From the NCBI RefSeq assembly GCF_010686765.1, contig NZ_JAAGWF010000005.1, forward strand, positions 1 through 64,000: a stretch of DNA of 64,000 nucleotides. Direction: 5' to 3'. Below the pieces are notes generated by a model. It saw nothing but the letters and a program-made list of their open reading frames with translations. It did no database searches and was not told where the DNA came from. The DNA is from Geodermatophilus sabuli (lineage in GTDB: Bacteria > Actinomycetota > Actinomycetes > Mycobacteriales > Geodermatophilaceae). The position numbers and the translations under genes were made by a program. Below are positions 42,495-49,887 of the stretch, one piece after another (position 1 is the first letter of the stretch; every line of letters starts with the position of its first letter).

Positions 42495-42518
42495 TGCATG
42501 ATAGCTGCGATACATGCA
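42495..42518 (-). promoter_or_regulatory. vapBC promoter/operator
   Basis: Palindrome TGCATG (42495-42500), 12-nt centre ATAGCTGCGATA, CATGCA (42513-42518). The minus-strand -10-like TATCAT (42503-42498) lies inside it, 6 nt from the vapB ATG. The VapBC complex likely binds here. Confidence 0.6.
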
Positions 42519-42563
42519 GATCACATGTGGGTGACGTGCATGGTGGTTCACAGGTTCGCGCTC

Positions 42564-42569
42564 TAGCGT
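42564..42569 (+). promoter_or_regulatory. CTAGCGT-type -10 element of the kinase-GTPase operon
   Basis: TAGCGT preceded by C, 38 nt before GTG 42608, with GGGGAGGA as ribosome binding site in the leader. Confidence 0.45.
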
Positions 42570-42607
42570 CGGAGCCCAGCCGCCGACGACGGGGAGGACC
42601 GCCCACC

Positions 42608-43723
42608 GTGGACGAGGCTCTCGACGTGGCCGTCGCCGACCTGGCCGACACGCGGCAGGTGGACCCACTGGAGCCCGGCGACGCCGACCGGATCGGCCCG
42701 TACGCGCTGCTGTGCCGCCTGCCCCGCGGTGGGCAGGGCGCCGACGTGTTCGTGGGCCGGCGCGCGCCGGAGGGCCCGGACGGCGGGGACGGCCCGCTGG
42801 TGGTCATCAAGCGGCTGCCCGAGGCGGCACCCGAGCTCGCCCGCCGCCGGCTGGCCAAGGAGGTCGAGAACGCCTCCCGGGTGAAGAGCTCACGGGTGGC
42901 GCGCATCGTCGACCAGGACCTCACCGCGGGCGCCCCCTACTACGTGCAGGAGTACGTGCAGGGGACGCCGCTGGACGAGTTCCTCGCCCACCGCTCCGCC
43001 GGCCTCAACGCCGAGGAGCTGCGCCGGATCGCGATCGGCCTGCTGCGGGCGCTGCGCGACGTGCACGCCGCGGGCGTCGTCCACCGCGATGTCAAGCCGG
43101 GCAACATCATCATCTCGGGCACCGACGTCTGGCTGGTCGACTTCGGCATCAGCCGCTACATCGGCCCGGAGGCACCGTCGGGGACCGCCACGACGGGCAT
43201 TGCGGCGCTGGGCACGAAGCTGTTCGCCAGCCCCGAGCAGCTGCAGGGGGCGGTGCTCACCGAGGCCAGCGACGTCTACAGCTGGGGCCTGGTGATCGCC
43301 TACGCCGCAGGCGCCGTCCACCCGGTGGACCCCGACGACGACATGCCCGACTCCGACTACTTCCTCGCACTCCGGGCCGGGCGGCTGGACCTCTCCCCCG
43401 TGCCGCCGAACCTGCTCGACAGCGTCACCCAGGCGCTGAAGTTTGCGCCCGAGCGGCGTCCCACGGTGGCCCGGCTGGCCCGGCAGGTCGAGCAGCGGAC
43501 CCGCTGGCTGGGCGGGACGTCGCAGATCCCCGACCCGCGGACGACGATGCGCGACCTGCAGTCCCTCGGGGCGGTCGTCGAGGCCGGGCGGTACGAGCTG
43601 GCCCGCCTGGAGCGCGCCGTCGCCGACACCCGGGCGGGCTTCGCCGCGGCGGTCGCGGTCGCCGTGCTGCTGGGCATCGTCGCGGGACTGGTGCTGGCCG
43701 TCCTCTTCCACGTCGTCGTCTGA
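42608..43723 (+). CDS. Membrane-anchored Ser/Thr protein kinase of the GTPase operon
   Basis: 371 residues from GTG 42608. Kinase domain: atypical Gly loop LPRGGQGADVFVG, VAIK-equivalent VVIKRLPE, HRD loop VVHRDVKPGNIII, DFG in WLVDFGISRY, and ASDVYSWGLVIAYAAG. The activation segment is followed by PEQLQG (APE equivalent). A juxtamembrane helix and one C-terminal membrane segment (FAAAVAVAVLLGIVAGLVLA) end the protein with no extracellular sensor domain, so it cannot sense by an outer domain. It leads an operon with a membrane peptide, a GTPase and a GAP1-like protein. It probably phosphorylates one of them. Confidence 0.9.
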   Translation: MDEALDVAVADLADTRQVDPLEPGDADRIGPYALLCRLPRGGQGADVFVGRRAPEGPDGGDGPLVVIKRLPEAAPELARRRLAKEVENASRVKSSRVARIVDQDLTAGAPYYVQEYVQGTPLDEFLAHRSAGLNAEELRRIAIGLLRALRDVHAAGVVHRDVKPGNIIISGTDVWLVDFGISRYIGPEAPSGTATTGIAALGTKLFASPEQLQGAVLTEASDVYSWGLVIAYAAGAVHPVDPDDDMPDSDYFLALRAGRLDLSPVPPNLLDSVTQALKFAPERRPTVARLARQVEQRTRWLGGTSQIPDPRTTMRDLQSLGAVVEAGRYELARLERAVADTRAGFAAAVAVAVLLGIVAGLVLAVLFHVVV

Positions 43724-43735
43724 GAGGGGACCTGC

Positions 43736-43873
43736 GTGTCTGGCATGTACGAGCGGGCCCTGGCCCAGCAGCGCCTCGACGCGCGCCGCCAGCGGTTCCG
43801 CGAGCGCCAGCGGGTGCTGCTCGCGGTGTTCTGCGCGACCGCCGTCGTCTTCTTCGCGCTCTTCGTCCGCTGA
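43736..43873 (+). CDS. 45-residue membrane peptide between kinase and GTPase
   Basis: A short gene: GTG 43736 with GAGAGGGG ribosome binding site, 12 bp after the kinase stop, ending TGATG that overlaps the GTPase ATG. It encodes VSGMYERALAQQ, a strongly basic helix (DARRQRFRERQR) and one membrane helix (LLAVFCATAVVFFALFV). The tight spacing and coupling argue that it is real. It may be a membrane tether or subunit for the GTPase complex. No family recognised. Confidence 0.7.
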   Translation: MSGMYERALAQQRLDARRQRFRERQRVLLAVFCATAVVFFALFVR

Positions 43874-45042
43874 TGAGGCGCCGCGTCTGCCCCCGCTGCC
43901 TGGAACCCCTGACCACCCCGGTGTGGCGGGACGCCACCGGCGTCCCGCAGCGCCCACCGGTGGAGCGCCGGACCCGGTGGCAGAAGCTGCTCGACCCGCT
44001 GCGCATGGAGCCCGCGCCGCTGCCCACCCCGAAGGACGCCGCCGGTGCCGCCGCGGCCAACGTGGCGCCCACCTGCCCGAACGGCCACCGGCTGCCCCCG
44101 GACTACCTCGACCGGCCGACCGTCGTCGTTGGGCTGGTCGGGCTCACCGGCGCGTCGAAGAGCACCTACCTGACGGTGCTGGTCGACCTGCTGCACGAGG
44201 GGGCGCTGGCGCCGCTGGGCATCTCGGTGGAGATGGACGAGGAGAGCGCCGCCCGCTTCGACGACCACCGCTACCGGCTGATGGTGCAGAAGCGGCAGCT
44301 GCCGCTGACCCTGCCGCTGCTCGGCGAGGGCAGCTCACCGGAGCCGTTCATGCTGGTCCTGCGCGGCGCCGGCCGGGGCGGGACCGAGCGGGCGGTCAAC
44401 CTGGTCTTCTTCGACGCCTCGGGCGAGCAGCTCTACCGGAGCGAGGACATGGGCCAGTACGGCCGCTTCCTGTACGCGGCGACGTCGCTGCTGGTGATCC
44501 TCTCCCCCGGCGTCTTCCCGCGGCTGCGGCACCTGGCCGACGCCGGGGAGGAGTCGATCGGCCTGGCCCGGCACACCCAGATGGTGGTCAACCTGGCCAA
44601 CCTGCTGCGGACGGCGCGCAACGTGCACCCCGACAGCCACCTCGCCGACGTGTCCACCGCGGTCGTGCTCAGCAAGGCCGACAAGCTGCGGTCGGTGCCC
44701 GACTTCCCCGCCGACGTCCTGCGCGACACCGACCTGGCCGCCCGCCCGCTGGCCTCCTGGTTCGAGGACGTGCGCCGCAACAGCTCCCGGCTGGTCGACT
44801 TCCTCGAGCTCAGCGGCGGCTCGAACCTGCTGACCGCGGTGCTCAACCGGCTGCCGCGGCCGACCGTGCACGCCGTGTCGGCCACCGGCGTCGACGCGAA
44901 GGACGGCGGCTATCCCGAGATCTCCCCGGTCGGCTGCCTGGACCCGCTGCTGGTGCTGCTGGCCCGGCACGGCGTCGTCTCCGAGGAGGGGCTGGACCCG
45001 GAGGAGACCGGCTCGGCGCTGCGCGGCGAGTGGTCGGGATGA
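43873..45042 (+). CDS. Double-GTPase-like (DO-GTPase/TRAFAC) protein with zinc-binding N-terminus
   Basis: 389 residues, start overlapping the membrane-peptide stop. N-terminal zinc knuckle CPRCLEPL and CPNGHRLP (about residues 6-70). GTPase core: P-loop VGLTGASKSTYLTVL (residues ~90-104, SKS replacing the usual GKS), Walker B-like LVFFDASGEQLYRSEDM and the base-specificity motif LSKADKL. This matches the bacterial double-GTPase group found with GAP1 proteins. The substitution in the P-loop (Ser for Gly) is odd but the Lys is kept. Overlaps the next gene by 4 bp. Likely the switch of a multi-protein complex. Confidence 0.82.
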   Translation: MRRRVCPRCLEPLTTPVWRDATGVPQRPPVERRTRWQKLLDPLRMEPAPLPTPKDAAGAAAANVAPTCPNGHRLPPDYLDRPTVVVGLVGLTGASKSTYLTVLVDLLHEGALAPLGISVEMDEESAARFDDHRYRLMVQKRQLPLTLPLLGEGSSPEPFMLVLRGAGRGGTERAVNLVFFDASGEQLYRSEDMGQYGRFLYAATSLLVILSPGVFPRLRHLADAGEESIGLARHTQMVVNLANLLRTARNVHPDSHLADVSTAVVLSKADKLRSVPDFPADVLRDTDLAARPLASWFEDVRRNSSRLVDFLELSGGSNLLTAVLNRLPRPTVHAVSATGVDAKDGGYPEISPVGCLDPLLVLLARHGVVSEEGLDPEETGSALRGEWSG

Positions 45043-46745
45043 GCGGGCGGACCTTCCCCCAGGCGCTGTACACGTCGGCCAGCCGGACGCTCGAGGGTCC
45101 CGGGTTCGGCGTCTTCGCGCTGTCGGCCGACTGGCCCGCGGAGGTCGGCCGCACCCGCAAGGCGCTGGGCGCGCTGGTCGGGTTCCGCCCGGACGCCGGG
45201 GAGGCCTACGGGCTGCTGCAACGGGGCGCCGGTCGGGTGCTCTACCGCAAGGTGGCCGCCAGCGCCGACGGCTTCGGCCGTCCGGGCAACTACCTGGTGC
45301 ACCTCCTGTGGGACGGCGGTGGGAGGCTGGGCGTGCGCGACCTGCTGGCGCTGCGCCGTGCCGGCCGGTTCCTGGACGCGCTGCCCGGCGACGCCGCACC
45401 GACCGCCGAGTCCCCGCCGCTGCGCGTGCCGCCGGCTCCCCGCTCGTCGCCGGCCCTGCCGCCCGAGGAGGTGGACGCGCTCACCCCGTCGGTGGCGCTG
45501 CTGCTGGCCGCGCTGGCCGCGGGCGAGGGGGTCGTCGCGCTGCCCCGCCGGACGCCGTCGGGGCGGGAGGTGGCCGACGTGGTCTTCGACGTCCTGCCGC
45601 GCGCGCTGACCGCCGCGGTGACGCTGCACGCCGGCCCGCGGGAGGACGACGGGGACACCGCGGCCGTCGTCGTCGAGCTGGCCGACACCGGCCCGGCGCG
45701 GGCGTCGGCGGGCGGACGGCGGCTGGCCGCGGGGCCGGCCGACACCGACCGCGCCCGGACGCTGCTCGAGGCGGCCAGCAAGGCGGAGCTGCCCCCCGAC
45801 GACGTCGCCGACCTGCGCGGCATGGATGCCTGGCTGTTCGCCGACGCGTGGGCCGAGCAGGACGCCGACGCGCTGACCGCCGACCAGGTCGAGTGCGTGC
45901 TGGCCTCCGGCGCCGGGCCGGGCTGGCTGGTGCGCGGGCGCAACGCGGCCGCCGCCCTGGACCTGGCCGCCGACGACGCGGTGATCGCCGGCGCCCTGCA
46001 GGCGGCGGCCGGCCGGTCGCCCGCCGCGGCCGACCGGCTGCGGCTGGCGGTGCTGGCCGCCCTGCTCGACGAGGTGTTCGACGGCGCCGCCGGCCCGGCC
46101 GAGTCCGCCGTGCAGCTGGCCGGCCTGACCCAGGGCGACCTGTGCACCGCCTTCGCCGACGCGGTGGCCGGCGGGCGGCGGATCGCCCGGCTGGACCGGG
46201 CGGCCGGGCTGCTGGTCGAGCAGACGCTGAGCCTGGGCGTCCCGCTGCCGCTGCTGGACCTGACCGTCGACCGGTGGGAGCTGGCGCTGCTGGCGACCCG
46301 GCGGCGGGTGGTCGGCGACGAGCTCACCGCCCAGTGGCGCGCGGCCGGCGGGGCGTGGGAGGAGGAGCACCGGGCGCTGCTCGGGCACCTGCTGGTCGCC
46401 GACGTCGGCTGGCTGACCCGGCTGGAGTCCGCCGTGCCGGTCTCCGGGCTGCCCCCGGTGCTGCGCTGGGCGGCGCTGCGGATGGACGTCGCCGGCGTGG
46501 AGCGCCTCGCCGTCGCCGTGGCCACCGGCGGCACGGCGGGGAACGGCTGGGCGCTGCGCGAGGTGGTCTTCGGTGCGGAGCTGCCGGCCGCCGACGTGGA
46601 CGGCATCCTGACCCGGCAGCTGGCGCTGCTCCTGGTGGACGACGACTGGCCGCGGGAGCTCGCCGAGTCCTTCGCCCGGCGCCAGGGCGGCGAGCCCGAC
46701 GACGGCCCGCCCCGCCGGCACCGGCGCCGCCCCGGCACCCGCTGA
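45039..46745 (+). CDS. GTPase-associated protein 1-like (GAP1-N2) protein
   Basis: 568 residues, ATG overlapping the GTPase stop (ATGA). The N-terminus FPQALYTSASRTLEGPGFGV, LVGFRPDAGEAYGLLQ and GRPGNYLVHLLW fits the GAP1-N2 domain. The rest is Ala/Leu-rich helical repeats with few conserved residues and ends in an Arg/Pro tail. GAP1 proteins always go with double GTPases and are proposed adaptors/effectors of NTP-dependent conflict systems. No catalytic motif seen. The GC palindrome GCCCGCGCGCGGGC at 46746-46759 directly after the stop may terminate the operon. Confidence 0.78.
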   Translation: MSGRTFPQALYTSASRTLEGPGFGVFALSADWPAEVGRTRKALGALVGFRPDAGEAYGLLQRGAGRVLYRKVAASADGFGRPGNYLVHLLWDGGGRLGVRDLLALRRAGRFLDALPGDAAPTAESPPLRVPPAPRSSPALPPEEVDALTPSVALLLAALAAGEGVVALPRRTPSGREVADVVFDVLPRALTAAVTLHAGPREDDGDTAAVVVELADTGPARASAGGRRLAAGPADTDRARTLLEAASKAELPPDDVADLRGMDAWLFADAWAEQDADALTADQVECVLASGAGPGWLVRGRNAAAALDLAADDAVIAGALQAAAGRSPAAADRLRLAVLAALLDEVFDGAAGPAESAVQLAGLTQGDLCTAFADAVAGGRRIARLDRAAGLLVEQTLSLGVPLPLLDLTVDRWELALLATRRRVVGDELTAQWRAAGGAWEEEHRALLGHLLVADVGWLTRLESAVPVSGLPPVLRWAALRMDVAGVERLAVAVATGGTAGNGWALREVVFGAELPAADVDGILTRQLALLLVDDDWPRELAESFARRQGGEPDDGPPRRHRRRPGTR

Positions 46746-46776
46746 GCCCGCGCGCGGGCCCGCCCGGGCCGACGGC

Positions 46777-46782
46777 GAGGAT
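46777..46782 (+). promoter_or_regulatory. -10-like element of leaderless ilvA promoter
   Basis: GAGGAT ends exactly 6 nt before GTG 46789. Confidence 0.45.
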
Positions 46783-46788
46783 GGCGGG

Positions 46789-48078
46789 GTGACGGCAGAG
46801 CCCCTGGAGACCGCGGAACCGCGCCTCGACCCCGCCGAGTTCGCCGCGCGGGTGCGCGCCGCCGTCGACCGGCTGGCCGGCGTGGCGCTGCGGACGCCGC
46901 TGCAGCGCGCCGACCGGCTGTCCGCCGCCACCGGCGCCGACGTGTGGCTCAAGCGCGAGGACCTGCAGGTCGGCCGCTCCTACAAGGTCCGCGGCGCCTA
47001 CACCACGATCAGCGGACTGGACGCCGGCGCGCGCGCCGCCGGGGTGGTGTGCGCCAGCGCGGGCAACCACGGCCAGGGCGTGGCGCACGCCTGCCGGGTG
47101 CTGGGGGTGCACGGCTCGGTGTTCGTGCCGGGGACGACGCCGCGGCAGAAGCGGGAGCGGATCGCCGCACTGGGCGGGGACGCCGTCGAGCTGGTCGTCG
47201 CCGGCGACACCTACGACGACGCCGCCGCCGCCGCGGAGGCGCGGGCACGGGCCACCGGCGCCACGCTGGTGCCGGCCTTCGACGCGCTGTCGACGGTGAT
47301 CGGGCAGGCGACGGTCGCCGTCGAGCTGCTGGAGCAGCTGCCGCAGGCCCCCGACGTCGTGGTGCTGCCGGTCGGCGGCGGAGGCCTGCTGGCCGGCTGC
47401 GGCACCTGGCTGCGCGCGCACAGCCCGGGCACCCGGATCGTCGGGGTCGAGCCGGCCGGGGCCGCGAGCATGGCGGCGGCGCTGGCCGCGGGGCGGCCGG
47501 TGGAGCTGCCGGAGATCGACACCTTCGTCGACGGCGCCGCCGTCCGCCGCTCCGGGAGCGTCACCACGCCGCTGGTCCGCGACTGCGGCGCGGAGCTGCT
47601 GCCGGTGCCCGAGGGCCAGGTCTGCACCGAGATGCTGGACCTGTACCAGGTGGACGGGATCATCGCCGAGCCCGCCGGGGCGCTGGCGGCGGCCGCGCTG
47701 TCGGGTGGGGTGGTCCGCGTCGAGCCCGGTCAGACGGTGGTGTGCCTGCTCTCGGGCGGCAACAACGACGTCAGCCGGTACGCCGAGGTGATCGAGCGCT
47801 CGCTGGTGCACCGCGGCCTGAAGCACTACTTCCTGGTGGAGTTCCCGCAGGAGCCGGGTGCGCTGCGGCGCTTCCTCGACGAGGTGCTCGGCCCCGACGA
47901 CGACATCGTGCTGTTCGAGTACGTCAAGCGGGACAACCGGGAGACCGGCGCCGCGCTGACCGGCATCGAGCTGGGCCGCGCCGACACCCTCCCCGCGCTG
48001 CTGGCGCGGATCGAGGCCAGCCCGCTCCGGATCCAGCACCTCGCCCCGGGGACGACGGCCTACCGCTTCCTCGTGTGA
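46789..48078 (+). CDS. ilvA: Threonine ammonia-lyase (threonine dehydratase)
   Basis: 429 residues, GTG start. PLP fold type II: the Schiff-base Lys66 in GRSYKVRGAY, the Asn/Ser turn ASAGNHGQGVA, the phosphate loop VGGGGLLAG (about residues 196-204) and C-terminal LLSGGNND. A single ACT-like regulatory domain (~95 residues, LKHYFLVEFPQEPGALRRFL) ends the protein, as in biosynthetic, isoleucine-sensitive enzymes of the one-ACT type. It converts threonine to 2-oxobutanoate and ammonia, the first step to isoleucine. Monocistronic and probably leaderless. A 7-bp stem GGTCGCC/GGCGACC at 48119-48137 follows. Confidence 0.93.
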   Translation: MTAEPLETAEPRLDPAEFAARVRAAVDRLAGVALRTPLQRADRLSAATGADVWLKREDLQVGRSYKVRGAYTTISGLDAGARAAGVVCASAGNHGQGVAHACRVLGVHGSVFVPGTTPRQKRERIAALGGDAVELVVAGDTYDDAAAAAEARARATGATLVPAFDALSTVIGQATVAVELLEQLPQAPDVVVLPVGGGGLLAGCGTWLRAHSPGTRIVGVEPAGAASMAAALAAGRPVELPEIDTFVDGAAVRRSGSVTTPLVRDCGAELLPVPEGQVCTEMLDLYQVDGIIAEPAGALAAAALSGGVVRVEPGQTVVCLLSGGNNDVSRYAEVIERSLVHRGLKHYFLVEFPQEPGALRRFLDEVLGPDDDIVLFEYVKRDNRETGAALTGIELGRADTLPALLARIEASPLRIQHLAPGTTAYRFLV

Positions 48079-48142
48079 GGTGTGCGGCGCCTCTCGCCCG
48101 ACCCGGGACCTTGGGCCCGGTCGCCGGAGGGGCGACCGCCCC

Positions 48143-48148
48143 TAGCGT
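48143..48148 (+). promoter_or_regulatory. CTAGCGT-type -10 element ahead of phaC
   Basis: TAGCGT preceded by C, 31 nt before ATG 48180; the leader carries GAGGAG. Confidence 0.45.
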
Positions 48149-48179
48149 GGACCTCCCCGGCCCACAGCGAGGAGCACCG

Positions 48180-49871
48180 ATGTCCGATGCCGTGACCGTC
48201 CCCCCGCCCCGCACCTCGCAGGAGGCCGACCGCCCCCACGTCCCGGAGGGTGGCGCCGCGCCGGCCCACGCCGCGCCGGGCGGTCTCGCCGGGGCGCTCG
48301 CGGGAGCGAAGGCCGTCGTCGCCGAGACGGTGGGTCTCGGCCGCGACCTGGCGGCGATCACGGCGGGCACCGCCCGCACCGCGCCGGCCCCGGAGGACCG
48401 GCGCTTCGCCGACCCGGCCTGGCGGGACAACCCGGCCTACCGGCGGCTGGGGCAGGGCTACCTCGCCTGGTCCGCCGCCCTCGATCGGCTGGTCGACCGG
48501 TACCAGGCCGGAGGCGGCGACCCGCGCGCCGTCGAGCGGGCCCGCTTCGCCGTCGGCGCACTGACCAGCGCGGCCGCACCGACGAACACCCTGCTCGGCA
48601 ACCCGGCCGCGCTGAAGAAGGCCGTCGAGACCGGTGGGCGCAGCGTCGTCCGCGGCGCGAAGGCGCTCGTGACCGACGTGGTGCACAACGGCGGCCTCCC
48701 CCAGCAGACCGACCGCTCGGCGTTCGTCGTCGGCCGCGACGTCGCCGTCACCCCGGGCGCGGTCGTGTACCGGGACGAGGTCATCGAGCTGATCCAGTAC
48801 CGGCCCACGACGGCGCGTGTCCGGGAGCGGCCGCTGCTCCTGGTGCCGCCGATGATCAACCGCTACTACATGCTCGACCTGCGGCCGGGCCGCAGCTTCG
48901 TCGAGTACGCGGTCGCGCAGGGCCTGCAGGTCTTCCTCATCAGCTGGCGCAACCCGTCGCGGCAGCACGCGCACTGGGACCTCGACACCTACGCGGAGCG
49001 GATCCGCCGGGCCATCGCCGTGGCCCGCCAGGTCACCGGCTCCCCGGACGTCAACACGATGGGGTTCTGCGCCGGGGGCATCGTGCTGACCACGCTGCTC
49101 AACCACCTCGCCGCCGTCGAGGACACCAGCGTGCACAGCGCCGCGTTCGGCGTCACCCTGCTCGACTTCAGCGGGTCCGCACCGATCAACGCCTTCTCCG
49201 GCCGACGGATGGTCGGCCTGTCCAAGCGCATCTCGCGGACCCGCGGGGTCATCCCCGCCCGGACGATGGGCAGCGTCTTCACCTGGATGCGCCCCGACGA
49301 CCTCATCTTCAACTACCTGGTCGACCAGTGGCTCATGGGGCAGGCGCCCCCGGCGTTCGACGTCCTCGCGTGGAACGCCGACGGCACCAACCTGCCGGCC
49401 GCCCTGCACGAGCAGTTCCTGCGGATCTACCAGGAGCACACGCTGGTCCGGCCGGGCGCGGAGACCGTGCTCGGCAGCCCGGTCGACCTCGGCTCCATCA
49501 CCGTGCCGACGTTCGTCACCGGCGCGGTCACCGACCACATCACGCCCTGGACCGGGTGCTACCGGACCACCCAGCTGTTCTCGGGCCCGAGCACGTTCGT
49601 CCTCAGCTCCAGCGGGCACGTCCAGAGCCTGGTCAACCCGCCGGGCAACCCGCGGATGAACTGGTCGATCGGCAGCGCGACCGGCCCCGACCCCGAGGAG
49701 TGGCGCGCCACGGCCGAGCGGCACACCGGCAGCTGGTGGGAGAGCTGGGCGCCCTGGACGGTCGAGCGCTCGGGCGACGAGGTGCCCGCGCCGCGCGAGC
49801 TGGGCAGCGGGAACCACCCGCCGCTCGAGGCGGCACCCGGGTCCTACGTGCTGGACCGCGTGCCGGGCTGA
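48180..49871 (+). CDS. phaC: Poly(3-hydroxyalkanoate) synthase
   Basis: 563 residues from ATG 48180. N-terminal PhaC_N region (WRDNPAYRRLGQGYLAW, TLLGNPAALKKAVETGG), then LLLVPPMINRYYMLDLRPGRS, the modified lipase box GFCAGG with nucleophile Cys297, and the catalytic Asp/His in VTDHITPWTG and SSGHVQSLVNPPGNP. Polymerises (R)-hydroxyacyl-CoA into storage polyester on granules. The length and single-subunit layout fit class I or II. No phasin, PhaA or PhaB nearby. Confidence 0.93.
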   Translation: MSDAVTVPPPRTSQEADRPHVPEGGAAPAHAAPGGLAGALAGAKAVVAETVGLGRDLAAITAGTARTAPAPEDRRFADPAWRDNPAYRRLGQGYLAWSAALDRLVDRYQAGGGDPRAVERARFAVGALTSAAAPTNTLLGNPAALKKAVETGGRSVVRGAKALVTDVVHNGGLPQQTDRSAFVVGRDVAVTPGAVVYRDEVIELIQYRPTTARVRERPLLLVPPMINRYYMLDLRPGRSFVEYAVAQGLQVFLISWRNPSRQHAHWDLDTYAERIRRAIAVARQVTGSPDVNTMGFCAGGIVLTTLLNHLAAVEDTSVHSAAFGVTLLDFSGSAPINAFSGRRMVGLSKRISRTRGVIPARTMGSVFTWMRPDDLIFNYLVDQWLMGQAPPAFDVLAWNADGTNLPAALHEQFLRIYQEHTLVRPGAETVLGSPVDLGSITVPTFVTGAVTDHITPWTGCYRTTQLFSGPSTFVLSSSGHVQSLVNPPGNPRMNWSIGSATGPDPEEWRATAERHTGSWWESWAPWTVERSGDEVPAPRELGSGNHPPLEAAPGSYVLDRVPG

Positions 49872-49887
49872 CCGGGTCCGGCGCCGC

